DNA of 64,000 bases from contig NZ_VOUA01000003.1 in assembly GCF_024372725.1 (NCBI RefSeq), forward strand, positions 62,001 through 126,000, read 5' to 3'. The notes beneath the pieces were generated by a model, which did no database searches, was not told where the DNA came from, and was given only the letters and a program-made list of their open reading frames with translations. The position numbers were made by a program, and so were the translations under genes. Shown in pieces: positions 42,287 through 51,555 of the stretch. Source of the stretch: Methanosarcina sp. KYL-1 (lineage in GTDB: Archaea; Halobacteriota; Methanosarcinia; Methanosarcinales; Methanosarcinaceae). How positions within the stretch are numbered: position 1 is the first letter of the stretch; each line of letters starts with the position of its first letter.

Positions 42287-42598
42287 TACCTCTGCGATGC
42301 TGGCTGCCTCTGGGCTTGAAGACAGGTTGAGACAGTTTCCCTCCAAAATGAGCGGCGGCCAGCAACAACGAGGCTCCATTGCCAGGGCGCTTGCCCACAA
42401 CCCTGGCATCCTCTTCGCCGACGAACCCTGTGCAAACCTGTATTCTAAGAACTCAAAGGAAGTTCTGGACCTTTTCAAGAAGTTCTATACGGAAAAGGGA
42501 AGACAATCGTAATGGTTACGCATGAAGACTGGCACGCTGCATATAGTGACAGGTTTGTCAGACTGAAGGATGGGGTGGTTGTGGATGAGAATGTGTGA
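42287..42598 (+). pseudogene. Decayed duplicate of the ABC ATPase 3' third
   Basis: Reads FPSKMSGGQQQRGSIARALAHNP and ILFADEPCANLYSKNSKEVLDLF, matching the ATPase at 40786-41604, but has D-to-Y after the Walker B region (CANLY) and a frameshift near 42500. The rest (KTIVMVTHEDWHAAYSDR) continues in another frame to a stop at 42598. There is no Walker A, so it cannot be active. Confidence 0.85.
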
Positions 42599-42975
42599 AA
42601 ATGCGAAAAAGGTAAAAATTAAAAAGGTGATGTGAAAGATGGTAAAGGTGAGAAAAGCATTCTTTTTTAAAAATATGGAATTAAACACATTCTCTGATAT
42701 AAGATTAGATGTCAGATATTACATTATATTCAAAAATTAATATATTCTTTTTTTTCAGTAAAGTTGCATTGAAAGAATGCCCGGAAAACGGGCACCAATG
42801 TATTAAAGAATTAAAACTGTTTGTTTATATTCATTAAATATTTACTTGCTCTATATAGTGGCAGGATTGGTTTTTCATCTGGAAATATATCCGATCAATA
42901 ATGAAATTGTTAGTAAAGTTCTTTTAGTAACATCTACAATATAATTACCAAATTACAACCGTGGTTTGAGATTAT
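42599..42975. other. 375-bp AT-rich gap
   Basis: No gene seen. The promoter of the MoxR-type operon is expected here; AT-rich boxes are too many to single one out. Confidence 0.4.
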
Positions 42976-43857
42976 ATGCTTGTTATATCCCTGCTGGATA
43001 AATACAAAAAATACCTGAGGTGGGCGTATCGTTTCCTCGGGTTTTTACAAACGGCCGAAAAATTTGCCCTGCTGCTCCTGCTATTGATCTTATTCAACGG
43101 GTATAAACTTGTCCGCTATTTTCCCGAACTGAATATGTTTGTTAGGACCCAGGCCTACACCGACCCTTACCTGTTTAACATCTTTATAATGGCCGCGGAA
43201 GCAATGGTCTTGACCCTCATTGTGACTCTTATTGCCGGCATTATTCGCAGGATGTTCAGGGATACAATAACACTTGACCTGGTCACCAGGCTCGAAAGGA
43301 ATTTTCCCGAACTCAGGACAAAACTGAGTACTGCTTACGATAACAGGCAGAACTTCAACATAGTTACGAAGAAACTGCTTGAAGACGTGCACAGGCAACT
43401 TGCCGGCATCAGCATAAACAAAGCAGCCCCGCGCAAACAGATCTTCAGGTCGCTCCTGATGCTCCTGCTGGTTTCCGGAGCAATCATTTTCTGTATACAC
43501 GAGGGCTTCAGCTTTGATTTATCGCCTGGAAAGCTGCTGGATGAGATGATGGAAAACATCCCTACTTTACGAAGTGAAACCACATTTGACGAAGAATATG
43601 AGAAAGAAAGCGCCCCGGATATGATCTATGACCTGGAAGCTCTCATCATAAAGAATGGTGAACAGGTTGAAATGGAAATCAATCCGAGCCTCGGGCTCGG
43701 GTTCACAAGCAAGGTCGATATGGATAGTGAAAATGAGTTCGGGGGAAGTTCGGAAAACTCAAACGATACTTTCAGGTACAGCCAGACATATTCGGAAAAC
43801 CTTCCCGAGGAATATGAGCCGATGATAAAGCAATACTTTGAAGATCTTTCGTCTTAA
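42976..43857 (+). CDS. membrane protein of the MoxR/Bat-type operon
   Basis: 293 aa: three membrane helices (FALLLLLLILFNGYKLV; AAEAMVLTLIVTLIAGII; SLLMLLLVSGAIIFCI), with a conserved-looking soluble part in between (LERNFPELRTKLSTAYDN) and an acidic extracytoplasmic C-terminus. First gene of five same-direction genes up to 50695, 15 bp before the MoxR gene. No named domain recognised; it likely anchors or is a client of the complex. Confidence 0.7.
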   Translation: MLVISLLDKYKKYLRWAYRFLGFLQTAEKFALLLLLLILFNGYKLVRYFPELNMFVRTQAYTDPYLFNIFIMAAEAMVLTLIVTLIAGIIRRMFRDTITLDLVTRLERNFPELRTKLSTAYDNRQNFNIVTKKLLEDVHRQLAGISINKAAPRKQIFRSLLMLLLVSGAIIFCIHEGFSFDLSPGKLLDEMMENIPTLRSETTFDEEYEKESAPDMIYDLEALIIKNGEQVEMEINPSLGLGFTSKVDMDSENEFGGSSENSNDTFRYSQTYSENLPEEYEPMIKQYFEDLSS

Positions 43858-43872
43858 GAACGGTGTTTTAAT

Positions 43873-44883
43873 ATGAGAGGAGAACAGGAAATTCAGCTGG
43901 AAGATTCGGAACTTGACTTAAAACCTACTTATGAGAGGGCCCCGGAGATTTTCGAAGTCATCTTTAAAGAAATAGGCAACGCTATCGTCGGCCAGGAAGA
44001 GATGATCCGGCAGATCCTCATAGCCATGCTGTGTGAAGGGCACGTCCTGGTCGAAAGCAATCCGGGGCTGGGAAAAACCCTTACCATATCCACAATTTCC
44101 CAGATTATGAATATGAGGTTCAGCAGGATCCAGTGCACGCCTGACCTGATGCCTGCGGATATCACGGGCACCGACATCATTGAAGAAGACGATAAGGGGG
44201 GCAAACGTTTCCAGTTCAAGGTGGGCCCCGTCTTTGCAAACATCGTGCTTGCAGACGAGGTCAACCGGGCGTCCCCAAAGACCCAGTCTGCCCTGCTCGA
44301 AGCGATGCAGGAAAAACAGGTCACTGTGGCAAACACGACCTATTTGCTGGACAAGCCTTTTTTTATCCTTGCAACCCAGAATCCGCTTGAAATGGAAGGG
44401 ACCTATGCTTTGCCCGAAGCCCAGCTTGACAGGTTTTTAATGAAAATCCTCCTGAAATATCCTGACCCGGACGAGGAATTCGAGATCGTAAACCGTTACG
44501 CCGAGTCCTTCAGGCCGACTGTCCGAAAGTGCATAGACAAACAGACCTTCCTCGAACTCCAGCAGATAACCCGGAGGATCCCGATCTCCGACAAACTCAA
44601 GCGATACGCAATTGATATCGTGAACCGGACCCGGAACATGCCGGAACTGATTGAAGCGGGTGCGTCTCCGCGTGCTTCAATTGCCCTTATCCTCTGTGCA
44701 AAGGCAAACGCATTTCTCGATAACCGGAAATACGTCGACAAAGACGATATCGACTGCATGACCCTTCCGGTCCTCCGCCACAGGCTCATCCTCTCGTTTG
44801 ATGCTGCCAGGGACAACGTTACCAGCGACGAGGTCATAAACAGAATCCTGGCGGATAGAACAATTAGCTCGGCTCTGCAGTGA
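43873..44883 (+). CDS. MoxR-family AAA+ ATPase
   Basis: 336 aa. Walker A region VESNPGLGKTLT, Walker B IVLADEVNRASPKTQSALLEAMQEKQVTV, sensor 1 FILATQNPLEMEGTYALPEAQLDRF and an arginine-bearing lid. MoxR proteins are chaperone ATPases that act with VWA-domain partners, and the next three genes encode such partners. GGAG precedes the ATG. Confidence 0.92.
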   Translation: MRGEQEIQLEDSELDLKPTYERAPEIFEVIFKEIGNAIVGQEEMIRQILIAMLCEGHVLVESNPGLGKTLTISTISQIMNMRFSRIQCTPDLMPADITGTDIIEEDDKGGKRFQFKVGPVFANIVLADEVNRASPKTQSALLEAMQEKQVTVANTTYLLDKPFFILATQNPLEMEGTYALPEAQLDRFLMKILLKYPDPDEEFEIVNRYAESFRPTVRKCIDKQTFLELQQITRRIPISDKLKRYAIDIVNRTRNMPELIEAGASPRASIALILCAKANAFLDNRKYVDKDDIDCMTLPVLRHRLILSFDAARDNVTSDEVINRILADRTISSALQ

Positions 44884-45120
44884 TATAGCTCATGTGAGAT
44901 CGGGATAAAGCACGCAGGAGATCGATAAGTGCTCGGTAGATCGGGATAAAGCACATCGTGAGACCGTAAAAAAGCACATCGAGAAATAGGGATTACAGTA
45001 CATCGGGAAATCGGGATAAAACACGTCGGGAGACAGGGATAATACATGGCTGCAGATTGGGGAGAAACAAGGCATAAGAGCCCTCTTTTTATGGATTACT
45101 TCGGGAGGCGGCGTTAAACC
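44884..45120. repeat. Imperfect repeats inside the MoxR operon
   Basis: The 237-bp gap between the MoxR and DUF58 genes consists largely of about six degenerate units built on ATCGGGATAAAGCACATCG and GAGATCG. No gene is visible. Its place within an operon is odd, since the neighbouring junctions overlap. Confidence 0.6.
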
Positions 45121-46002
45121 ATGGATGTTGCAAAACATAAGATCGATACGTCATTCCTGACCCAGCTCGATAGATATACGCTCCTCCTGAAAAAAAGGGT
45201 GAATGCAATCCACTCGGGCAGCCACTTCTCAACCAGGAAGGGGACAGGGCTTGACCTGGTAGACCACAGGAAATACAACGAGGGCGACTCACTAAAGAAC
45301 ATCGACTGGAACCTCTATGCACGCACGGAGAAACTCTATATACGCAGGTATGAAGAAGACAAGACCCTGAACCTGGTCATATTGCTCGATGCCAGCACCA
45401 GCATGCTCTTTCCGGACAATACCCCGAACAAATTCGAATATGCATCAACGATAGCCGTCGGGGTCTCTTATGTTGTTATGAAATACAACGACAGGTATAT
45501 GATCTCGACTTTTACTGACGACGTAGATTATACTAAGGCCCACAAGGGAAGTGCCGAGTTCCTCAAGGCCGTAAACAACCTTACCAGAATTTCAGTTAAC
45601 GGAAAAACGAAGCTTGCAGACTGCGCAGATTCCATATATCCAAGGATAAGGACAAAATCGATGGTCTTAATAATTTCGGATTTCCTGGACGACATGGATT
45701 CAATCCGCTACGCCGTCCGCAGGCTTTCCAGGCATGAACTTGTCCTTGTGCACCTCTACGACGAAACCGAAATCGACCTGCCGGAAAACGTGGACGGGGC
45801 AGTCAAATTCGTAGACAGTGAAACAAACGAGGAAATCCATATCTCGGTGGGCCCGCAGTTCAAACAGGAATATGCCGAGGAATACTCAAAACACCTTGCT
45901 GAACTTGATAAGGTCGCATACGAATTTAAGATCCCTTATTTCCGGGTGAACATAAAGAACAAGCCGTTTGATACTGTTCTCAGCATTATAGGTGAAAGGT
46001 GA
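45121..46002 (+). CDS. DUF58 protein
   Basis: 293 aa with the DUF58 signature: GSHFSTRKGTGLDLVDHRKYNEGDSLKNIDWNLYARTEKLYIRRYEEDKT read in pieces, followed by a VWA-like fold with the MIDAS start LLDASTSM and LIISDFLDD. Partner of MoxR ATPases in bacterial and archaeal operons. Ends just before the next start. Confidence 0.9.
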   Translation: MDVAKHKIDTSFLTQLDRYTLLLKKRVNAIHSGSHFSTRKGTGLDLVDHRKYNEGDSLKNIDWNLYARTEKLYIRRYEEDKTLNLVILLDASTSMLFPDNTPNKFEYASTIAVGVSYVVMKYNDRYMISTFTDDVDYTKAHKGSAEFLKAVNNLTRISVNGKTKLADCADSIYPRIRTKSMVLIISDFLDDMDSIRYAVRRLSRHELVLVHLYDETEIDLPENVDGAVKFVDSETNEEIHISVGPQFKQEYAEEYSKHLAELDKVAYEFKIPYFRVNIKNKPFDTVLSIIGER

Positions 46003-46010
46003 TCCTGCCC

Positions 46011-47909
46011 ATGGACTTCGATTTCCCCCTGGGTCTGGCTGCTTTTGCAAGCATAATTCCCCTGACGATAGTATACCTGCTTAAACCCCACCCGAAACAG
46101 GTTATCCTGCCTACCCTTATGTTTGTCCGGCGGGTGCACAGCAATCTGCTCGATACCCGGCGGAAACTCAGTAAAAGAATAACTGACCCGCTCTTCTTAT
46201 TACAGCTGCTGGCCCTGATCTTCATATCCACCGCCATTGCCGGCCCGATGATAGATGAAGCTGCGGGTGATTCAAAAAAAGTCATATTTATCATAGACTC
46301 GTCTGCCAGCATGAGCTCAGCCGACCGGGTTTCCGAGGCAAGGTCCGTAGCCATGGACAACCTGGGCCGGGAAAACACGATTATTGCTGCAGGAAGCATT
46401 CCTGTGGTACTTGCACAAGCACTGGATGCAGCCGATGCAAAAGAGGTAATCAACAGCATGGAGGCCGGAAACACCCGGGCTGATATCCCAAAAGCCCTCC
46501 TGACAGTCATAAACGATAAAGATAGCCAGAACAGGAAAGTCGTGGTCATATCCGATTTTGAAAACTGGGAGGGGCAGGCGCCTGAAACCTACATCAACGT
46601 TGCCAATGCCAAAAATATCGAACTCGTATTCAGGCAGGTCGGAGAAAAAACCCCCAACTACGCAATCGTATCCGGGCACCTGACAGACCGCAATGACGGG
46701 ACTTATGAATATACGTGCACGGTCAAAAACTTCAACGATAAAAGCGCGAAACTCGATGTCCGGCTGGAAAGCAAATCAGACCTCTTCCCCACCCAGAAAG
46801 TGAGCAGTTCAGTGTCCCTTGCAAAATTCGGGACCCGGCAAATCACCTTCTCCAACATCCGGCAGGGAACCTCTACTGTGGAAATACTCAACAGGGACGC
46901 AATTCCCTGTGATAACACTGCCTGGATCTCAATCCCAGAAATAGCTCCTAAAAGAATCCTGGTGTTAACGGACCTGGACCCGGCGGCCAGCCGGTCTCCC
47001 CTGATAACAGCCATCTCGCTGATCCCGAACACGGTTGTTGATGTGCACCATGACCCTCGTGCCGGGCTCCCCGGGGACTACACTAAATATGATACTATTA
47101 TCGTAAACCATAAAACCAGCCCGCTGCCGTCCGGGAGTGTCCGGAAAATCGTTGAGTATGCAAAAAGCGGAAAAGATTTGATAGTAATCGGAAACGGCTG
47201 CCTGTTCAATTCTTCGGAGATGCACGGGCTTTACCCGGTCCTTCCGGTATACGTAAAATCAGTCAAAGAAGGCGGCAGCCATACGGTTAAAGCAGCAGGG
47301 AGCGGGCAGCAAATTTTTGAGGACGTCTCTTTTGGCGAAGCTTATGTGCGCCAATTCCTGGTCACTGCCCCGAAAGAAGATGCTACCGTACTTGCAGAGC
47401 TGGGAGGCGTTGGGCCCATGGTATCCACCTGGAATGTATATAACGGGACAACAGCCTATGTGGGCCTGAGCGACGTTACCGGAGAGGAGCCCTGGAACAA
47501 TTTCCATACTCTTCCCACTTATCCCGTATTCTGGGCAAAACTGCTCAAATATATGTGGGGGATCGGGGATATCAGTGAGACCAACGTGAAAACCGGAAAG
47601 TACCTGGCATTCGACCACAACGCCAGGATCAAAACCCCTACAGAGACCATCACCAGCAAGTTCGTTTACTACGACATGTGCGGTTTTTACGGCATGGACC
47701 AGAAAACGATTGCTTCCAACCTTTACGACCCCCTGGAATCAAATACCTTTACTGAAAACCGGCTGGACCTGGCAGCTGATAAAGAGGCAAACGAAAAACA
47801 GGAGCTCCGTGTAAAATCCCCACTAAAACCCCGGAAATACCTGATTTATGCCTTACTGCTGCTCCTGGTCATTGAAAATGCGATCCTGTTCAGGAGGAGA
47901 GTAATATGA
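46011..47909 (+). CDS. BatA-like membrane protein with VWA domain
   Basis: About 632 aa: two N-terminal membrane helices (LGLAAFASIIPLTIVYLLKP; LFLLQLLALIFISTAIAGP) with the BatA N-terminal signature, a VWA domain with MIDAS DSSASMSS and SDFENWEG, a glutamine-amidotransferase-like fold later (KRILVLTDLDP), and a C-terminal helix (YLIYALLLLLVIENAILF). ATG 46011 follows AAAGGTGA; GTG 45999 would overlap the previous gene. Confidence 0.85.
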   Translation: MDFDFPLGLAAFASIIPLTIVYLLKPHPKQVILPTLMFVRRVHSNLLDTRRKLSKRITDPLFLLQLLALIFISTAIAGPMIDEAAGDSKKVIFIIDSSASMSSADRVSEARSVAMDNLGRENTIIAAGSIPVVLAQALDAADAKEVINSMEAGNTRADIPKALLTVINDKDSQNRKVVVISDFENWEGQAPETYINVANAKNIELVFRQVGEKTPNYAIVSGHLTDRNDGTYEYTCTVKNFNDKSAKLDVRLESKSDLFPTQKVSSSVSLAKFGTRQITFSNIRQGTSTVEILNRDAIPCDNTAWISIPEIAPKRILVLTDLDPAASRSPLITAISLIPNTVVDVHHDPRAGLPGDYTKYDTIIVNHKTSPLPSGSVRKIVEYAKSGKDLIVIGNGCLFNSSEMHGLYPVLPVYVKSVKEGGSHTVKAAGSGQQIFEDVSFGEAYVRQFLVTAPKEDATVLAELGGVGPMVSTWNVYNGTTAYVGLSDVTGEEPWNNFHTLPTYPVFWAKLLKYMWGIGDISETNVKTGKYLAFDHNARIKTPTETITSKFVYYDMCGFYGMDQKTIASNLYDPLESNTFTENRLDLAADKEANEKQELRVKSPLKPRKYLIYALLLLLVIENAILFRRRVI

Positions 47910-50695
47910 TTATTGCTTATCTGTACGGCCTTGTCTTCCTAAACGGCCTTAGTTTTTTGAATAAGGCTGGTTTTCCAAACGGCCCTGCTTTTCCGGATAA
48001 TGCTGGCATTCTGGGCAAGGCTGGCTTCCTGAATAAGGCTGTTTTTCTGGAGATGGCTGCTCTTCTGGATAAGGCTGTTTTTCCGGATAATGCTGGCTTT
48101 CTGAATAACGTTGTTTTCCTGAATAACGCCGGTTTTCGGTATGACTTCGATTTCCTGTATGGAAAGGAGCTTATACTCCTTGTCCCTCTGGCACTTTTAG
48201 TGTTGGTGGGGCTCAGGAAAGGAATCAATAGAAGGCACCTGTTCATCCATGCCCTTGTAGCTTTCCTCCTGGTTATAGCGCTTGCAGCTCCCTACTCTGC
48301 CCAGGTAACTTCATCTAAAATAGACCAGTCCAGAATCACCATAATCTCGGATGAAAGCGCAAGCATGGAGCTGCTTCAGGAAGGGGTCCCGGAAGACATT
48401 GCAGACCAGCTCAGCAGCAGTATTCCTGTTACACTTACGGCGATTTCAGGGTCGAATACCGCTTTAGGTGATGCCATCCTCCAGCAGGCTTCGGCCGAAA
48501 ACTATGTGCTTGTGGTATCGGACGGGCAGAGCAACTCAGGTACTTCGGTTGAAGATGCGCTTTCTTATTGCTATAAGAACAATTTCCCGGTAGCAGCCCT
48601 GGTCCCGGAGACCCTCGAAGAAGACCTCAGTATCGAAATTGAGGGGGAAAACGAAGTCCCGGTCGATAACCAGGCTTTTTTCATGGCCCGTATCAGGAAA
48701 TCCACGGAAGAAGAAATAAGTTACCGGCTGAAAATTACGGTTGACCGGGTAAAAGTCATGGACCGGGAAATCACCCAGGCCGACAGGGAACTGAGCATCG
48801 AGTTCGACCACACCTTTGAGACCCTGGGCCCGCATGCCCTGAAAGCAACCCTTCATCCGGCAACCCCCGGGCTCGGAGGCATGGACTATTTCGAAACCAA
48901 TAACCAGTATATGAAAAGCATATACGTAACCCCGAAACCGAAGGTAATTTTAGTCACCGATGAACCTGAGTCCCCTCTTGCAAACATCTTTAGTGAGGTC
49001 TACGAGGTACATGCAGCCAGGTCCTTTAATTCCCTGGACGGTGTAGATGCCGTGGTAATAGACAACCAGCCAGCTTCGACCATCTCGGCCGCCGAAGCCG
49101 AAACCCTGAGGAAATTCATCCTTAACGGGGGCGGGCTTGTGGTGGTCGGAGGAGACTCTTCTTTTGATTACCCGGAGGAGGACACGTACAGAAACACGAA
49201 ATTCGAAGAGCTCCTCCCGGTTACGTCTAACCCTTCCACATGGAGGGGAGGCAGGAACATCGTTCTGATGCTTGATGTATCACCCAGCACTGCGGACAGC
49301 AACAACATAGGGGGTAGAATACTGGACGACATCCTGTCCAATACTATCGTACTCCTCGAAAGCGACCTCTTGAAAGACGCAAGGGTAGATGTGATCACAT
49401 TCGGCAGCAAGGGGCAGGATATCACGGAAGGGTTCCTGGATATGTCCAAGGAGTCCAACAGGGTGTGGCTTGATAGCGAGATCCGCAAAATAAATCCCAC
49501 GGGGGACTCAACCTCCCTTGAACAGGGGCTGTTGACTGCTCGCCACCTCCTTGAAGAGCAGGACAACGATGCAGAAGCTGATATTATAATTGTTTCCGAC
49601 GGCAGGATCGGCAACAGGGTTCCGGGCGAGGGCAAGTTTGAAAAGGCAATTCAGCGTGCGAGTGCACTTAAAGAAAGCGGGATAGGCATCTATTTTGTCC
49701 ACATACACGCTCCAAGAGCTGACTTCCAGGTCAACCGGGACGGCCGGTACTATGCCGATACCCTGATGAACAAAGTCCATCTCTCCGAAAACTATTACAG
49801 GATAGAGCCCGGCCAGAGGGTAAATATCAAGTTTGCCGAAAACCCGGAAGAAGCCGAGGACACGGAAGATGACTATTCTTCCGGCTCAGTTGTAATCTAC
49901 GACCCCAAACACTTCATCACCCGGGACATTACCGGAGCAAGTGACGTCCTGGCCTACAATGATGTAAGCCCCAGGCCCGAAGCAAACCGCCTGGTAATAA
50001 CGAGGCTCGGCAAACCCGTGCTCACGGTCTGGAGGCTCGGCCTGGGCAGGGTTGCTGCAATCACTACCGACAACGGGTACGGAGGGGGAATCCCCTGGGC
50101 TCCCGCCCTCTACGCCGGAAACGACAGCCTGCTTATCACCAGGACCATGAACTGGGTGGTCGCCGACACCGAAACCGGCGAGGACCTCCAGCTAAAAGTG
50201 CCTGACCTCAAAATGGGCGAGCCCGGCCGGATCCTGATCACAACCAAAAAAAGAGGGACCCCTGTACTCTATTTTGACAGGAAACCCATGGAAATCACCT
50301 CCATCGGTAGCAACATGTACGAGTCCTACGTCCTTTCGGAAGCCTTTGGCCTCCACAACATCTCCGAAACGCCTTATTCCGTACTCCCCCTCGACGCCTC
50401 CCCCGAAGAAATCGCTGCCTTTCAGGACGCATCCTGGAGGCCCGTCTCCGTAAACCGCCCCGACGAATACACCCACATCGGCGAAAACCCCCTCTTCAAA
50501 ACCGCAATCCTCGAAAACGGCGGGAAACTCTATACCACGGAAGACATATATTCCCGGATTATCGAAGACTCCAGAACAAGCACGGAAAAAACCGTCAGGA
50601 AAGAAGTCGTGTACACAAAGCATCTCCTTATCCTGGCTTTCCTCATTTATTTGATATATACACTGTACCACACGTACAATACGAGGATGAGGTAA
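47906..50695 (+). CDS. large VWA/GATase-like membrane protein
   Basis: 929 aa. After an N-terminal helix comes a strange stretch of about 65 residues made of 10-12-residue repeats (NKAGFPNGPAFPDNAG, NKAVFLEMAALLDKAVFPDNAG). Then follow two helices (LILLVPLALLVLVGL; ALVAFLLVIALAAPY), a degenerate VWA part (ISDESASMELL), a GATase-like domain (AVVIDNQPASTISAAEAETLR, GGGLVVVGGDSSF), a second VWA domain with MIDAS DVSPSTADS, and a C-terminal helix. It overlaps the previous gene by ATGA. Last gene of the MoxR operon. Confidence 0.85.
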   Translation: MIIAYLYGLVFLNGLSFLNKAGFPNGPAFPDNAGILGKAGFLNKAVFLEMAALLDKAVFPDNAGFLNNVVFLNNAGFRYDFDFLYGKELILLVPLALLVLVGLRKGINRRHLFIHALVAFLLVIALAAPYSAQVTSSKIDQSRITIISDESASMELLQEGVPEDIADQLSSSIPVTLTAISGSNTALGDAILQQASAENYVLVVSDGQSNSGTSVEDALSYCYKNNFPVAALVPETLEEDLSIEIEGENEVPVDNQAFFMARIRKSTEEEISYRLKITVDRVKVMDREITQADRELSIEFDHTFETLGPHALKATLHPATPGLGGMDYFETNNQYMKSIYVTPKPKVILVTDEPESPLANIFSEVYEVHAARSFNSLDGVDAVVIDNQPASTISAAEAETLRKFILNGGGLVVVGGDSSFDYPEEDTYRNTKFEELLPVTSNPSTWRGGRNIVLMLDVSPSTADSNNIGGRILDDILSNTIVLLESDLLKDARVDVITFGSKGQDITEGFLDMSKESNRVWLDSEIRKINPTGDSTSLEQGLLTARHLLEEQDNDAEADIIIVSDGRIGNRVPGEGKFEKAIQRASALKESGIGIYFVHIHAPRADFQVNRDGRYYADTLMNKVHLSENYYRIEPGQRVNIKFAENPEEAEDTEDDYSSGSVVIYDPKHFITRDITGASDVLAYNDVSPRPEANRLVITRLGKPVLTVWRLGLGRVAAITTDNGYGGGIPWAPALYAGNDSLLITRTMNWVVADTETGEDLQLKVPDLKMGEPGRILITTKKRGTPVLYFDRKPMEITSIGSNMYESYVLSEAFGLHNISETPYSVLPLDASPEEIAAFQDASWRPVSVNRPDEYTHIGENPLFKTAILENGGKLYTTEDIYSRIIEDSRTSTEKTVRKEVVYTKHLLILAFLIYLIYTLYHTYNTRMR
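47925..48140 (+). repeat. Tandem repeat inside the VWA gene
   Basis: Degenerate 30-36 bp units around CTGAATAAGGCTGGTTTTCC keep the reading frame. Family members do not normally have such a segment at this place, so it looks like a repeat expansion tolerated by the protein. Confidence 0.7.
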
Positions 50696-50797
50696 AAGGG
50701 AGAGGAATAGGTAGCAAAAACGGGGGCTTTTTGTCAATCGGCTGAGATTACTCCGGAATAAACTTAATGGAATATAAAACCGTTATTACTACGGGAG

Positions 50798-50852
50798 CGC
50801 GGAGGGTCACGAATACCCCGACTTTCAAGTTGGGGATGAAGTGAACCCTCGC
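50798..50852 (+). mobile_element. IS200/IS605-like end hairpin 1 (remnant)
   Basis: Outer arms GAGGGTCAC (50803-50811 area) and GTGAACCCTC (50841-50850) pair with one bulge. The inner hairpin is CCCCGAC-TTTCAA-GTTGGGG (50816-50835). GAATA and ATGAA link the two. The nested layout matches the structured ends and guide-RNA regions of IS200/IS605/TnpB elements; no tnpA or tnpB remains. Confidence 0.45.
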
Positions 50853-50995
50853 ACGTTTTTTTGTGCCCCTTTAGATTGAAAGCCCTTACTCCTTTTTAAT
50901 TTGAGGTTTCTCGGTATCATGATTACAAGAGTTCGAATTGCTACTCTACATTAAGGAAAGTTTGTTAAATGATACTAAACGCTTCCCAAGAAACC

Positions 50996-51047
50996 GGGCG
51001 GGCGGCCCGAAGCATACCCCACCTTTTAAGGTGGGATGGCCGCCCGC
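50996..51047 (+). mobile_element. IS200/IS605-like end hairpin 2 (remnant)
   Basis: Outer stem GCGGGCGGCC (50998-51007) pairs perfectly with GGCCGCCCGC (51038-51047). Inner hairpin CCCACC-TTTTAA-GGTGGG (51018-51035). It shares ATACCCC before and GGGATG after the inner loop with hairpin 1, although the outer stems differ completely. Confidence 0.5.
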
Positions 51048-51060
51048 AATTTGATTTTAA

Positions 51061-51096
51061 GGAAAGAGCCGTTTGCTACGCAAACGGGAGCTGCTG
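51061..51096 (+). repeat. Hairpin family member
   Basis: GGAAAGAG, stem CCGTTTGC (51069-51076), loop TAC, stem GCAAACGG (51080-51087), then GAGCTGCTG. Its stem differs from the copy at 36372 by one paired change (C-G to T-A). Confidence 0.6.
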
Positions 51097-51555
51097 TTGG
51101 GTGTTGGGAAGTAGTGAGGGCCGCGGCTTCTGAATAATGAATGAAAAAAAGTAACTGGGTTTCTGTTGGATTGTATCAAAAACAGGGCGGCCTGAATACC
51201 ATCTTTTACCGTTCTTGACCCGCACGCAGTGCGGCTATTCCAGGAAATTCCTGCAAAAAAAGAAGCTGAATCTGAAACCCCGGTACTGGTTCGCTACTGG
51301 TTCACTTCTGGCTCATCCGTAGCTCACCGTGGTTCATCCGTGGCTCATTACCAGCACACTGTTTTTCTGCAGGTGGTTCAAGCCATATCAAATACAACTG
51401 CAACCTGTCGCACATGTTCATAGTTTGTTCAAACCACATCGAGTAACCTTGTAGCTTGTTCAAAGTACAGTCACAGATCAAAAACTTGAAATTACCCGGC
51501 TTACCTATGACCAACTATCACCTTATATGAATCACTTAAAAAGAGCTTGATCTCC

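Larger units (their letters stand above)
50696..51555. other. 860-bp intergenic region with hairpin elements
   Basis: No gene is supported. It contains two IS200/IS605-like nested hairpins (50798-50852 and 50996-51047), one dispersed-hairpin copy (51061-51096), and degenerate 12-bp repeats (TGGTTCAC/TGGCTCAT, about 51280-51360). Confidence 0.6.

Noticed and set aside
50783-50860. A tRNA-like gene at the nested hairpin
   Set aside because: There is no acceptor stem, T-loop motif or cloverleaf; the shape is a two-tier hairpin.
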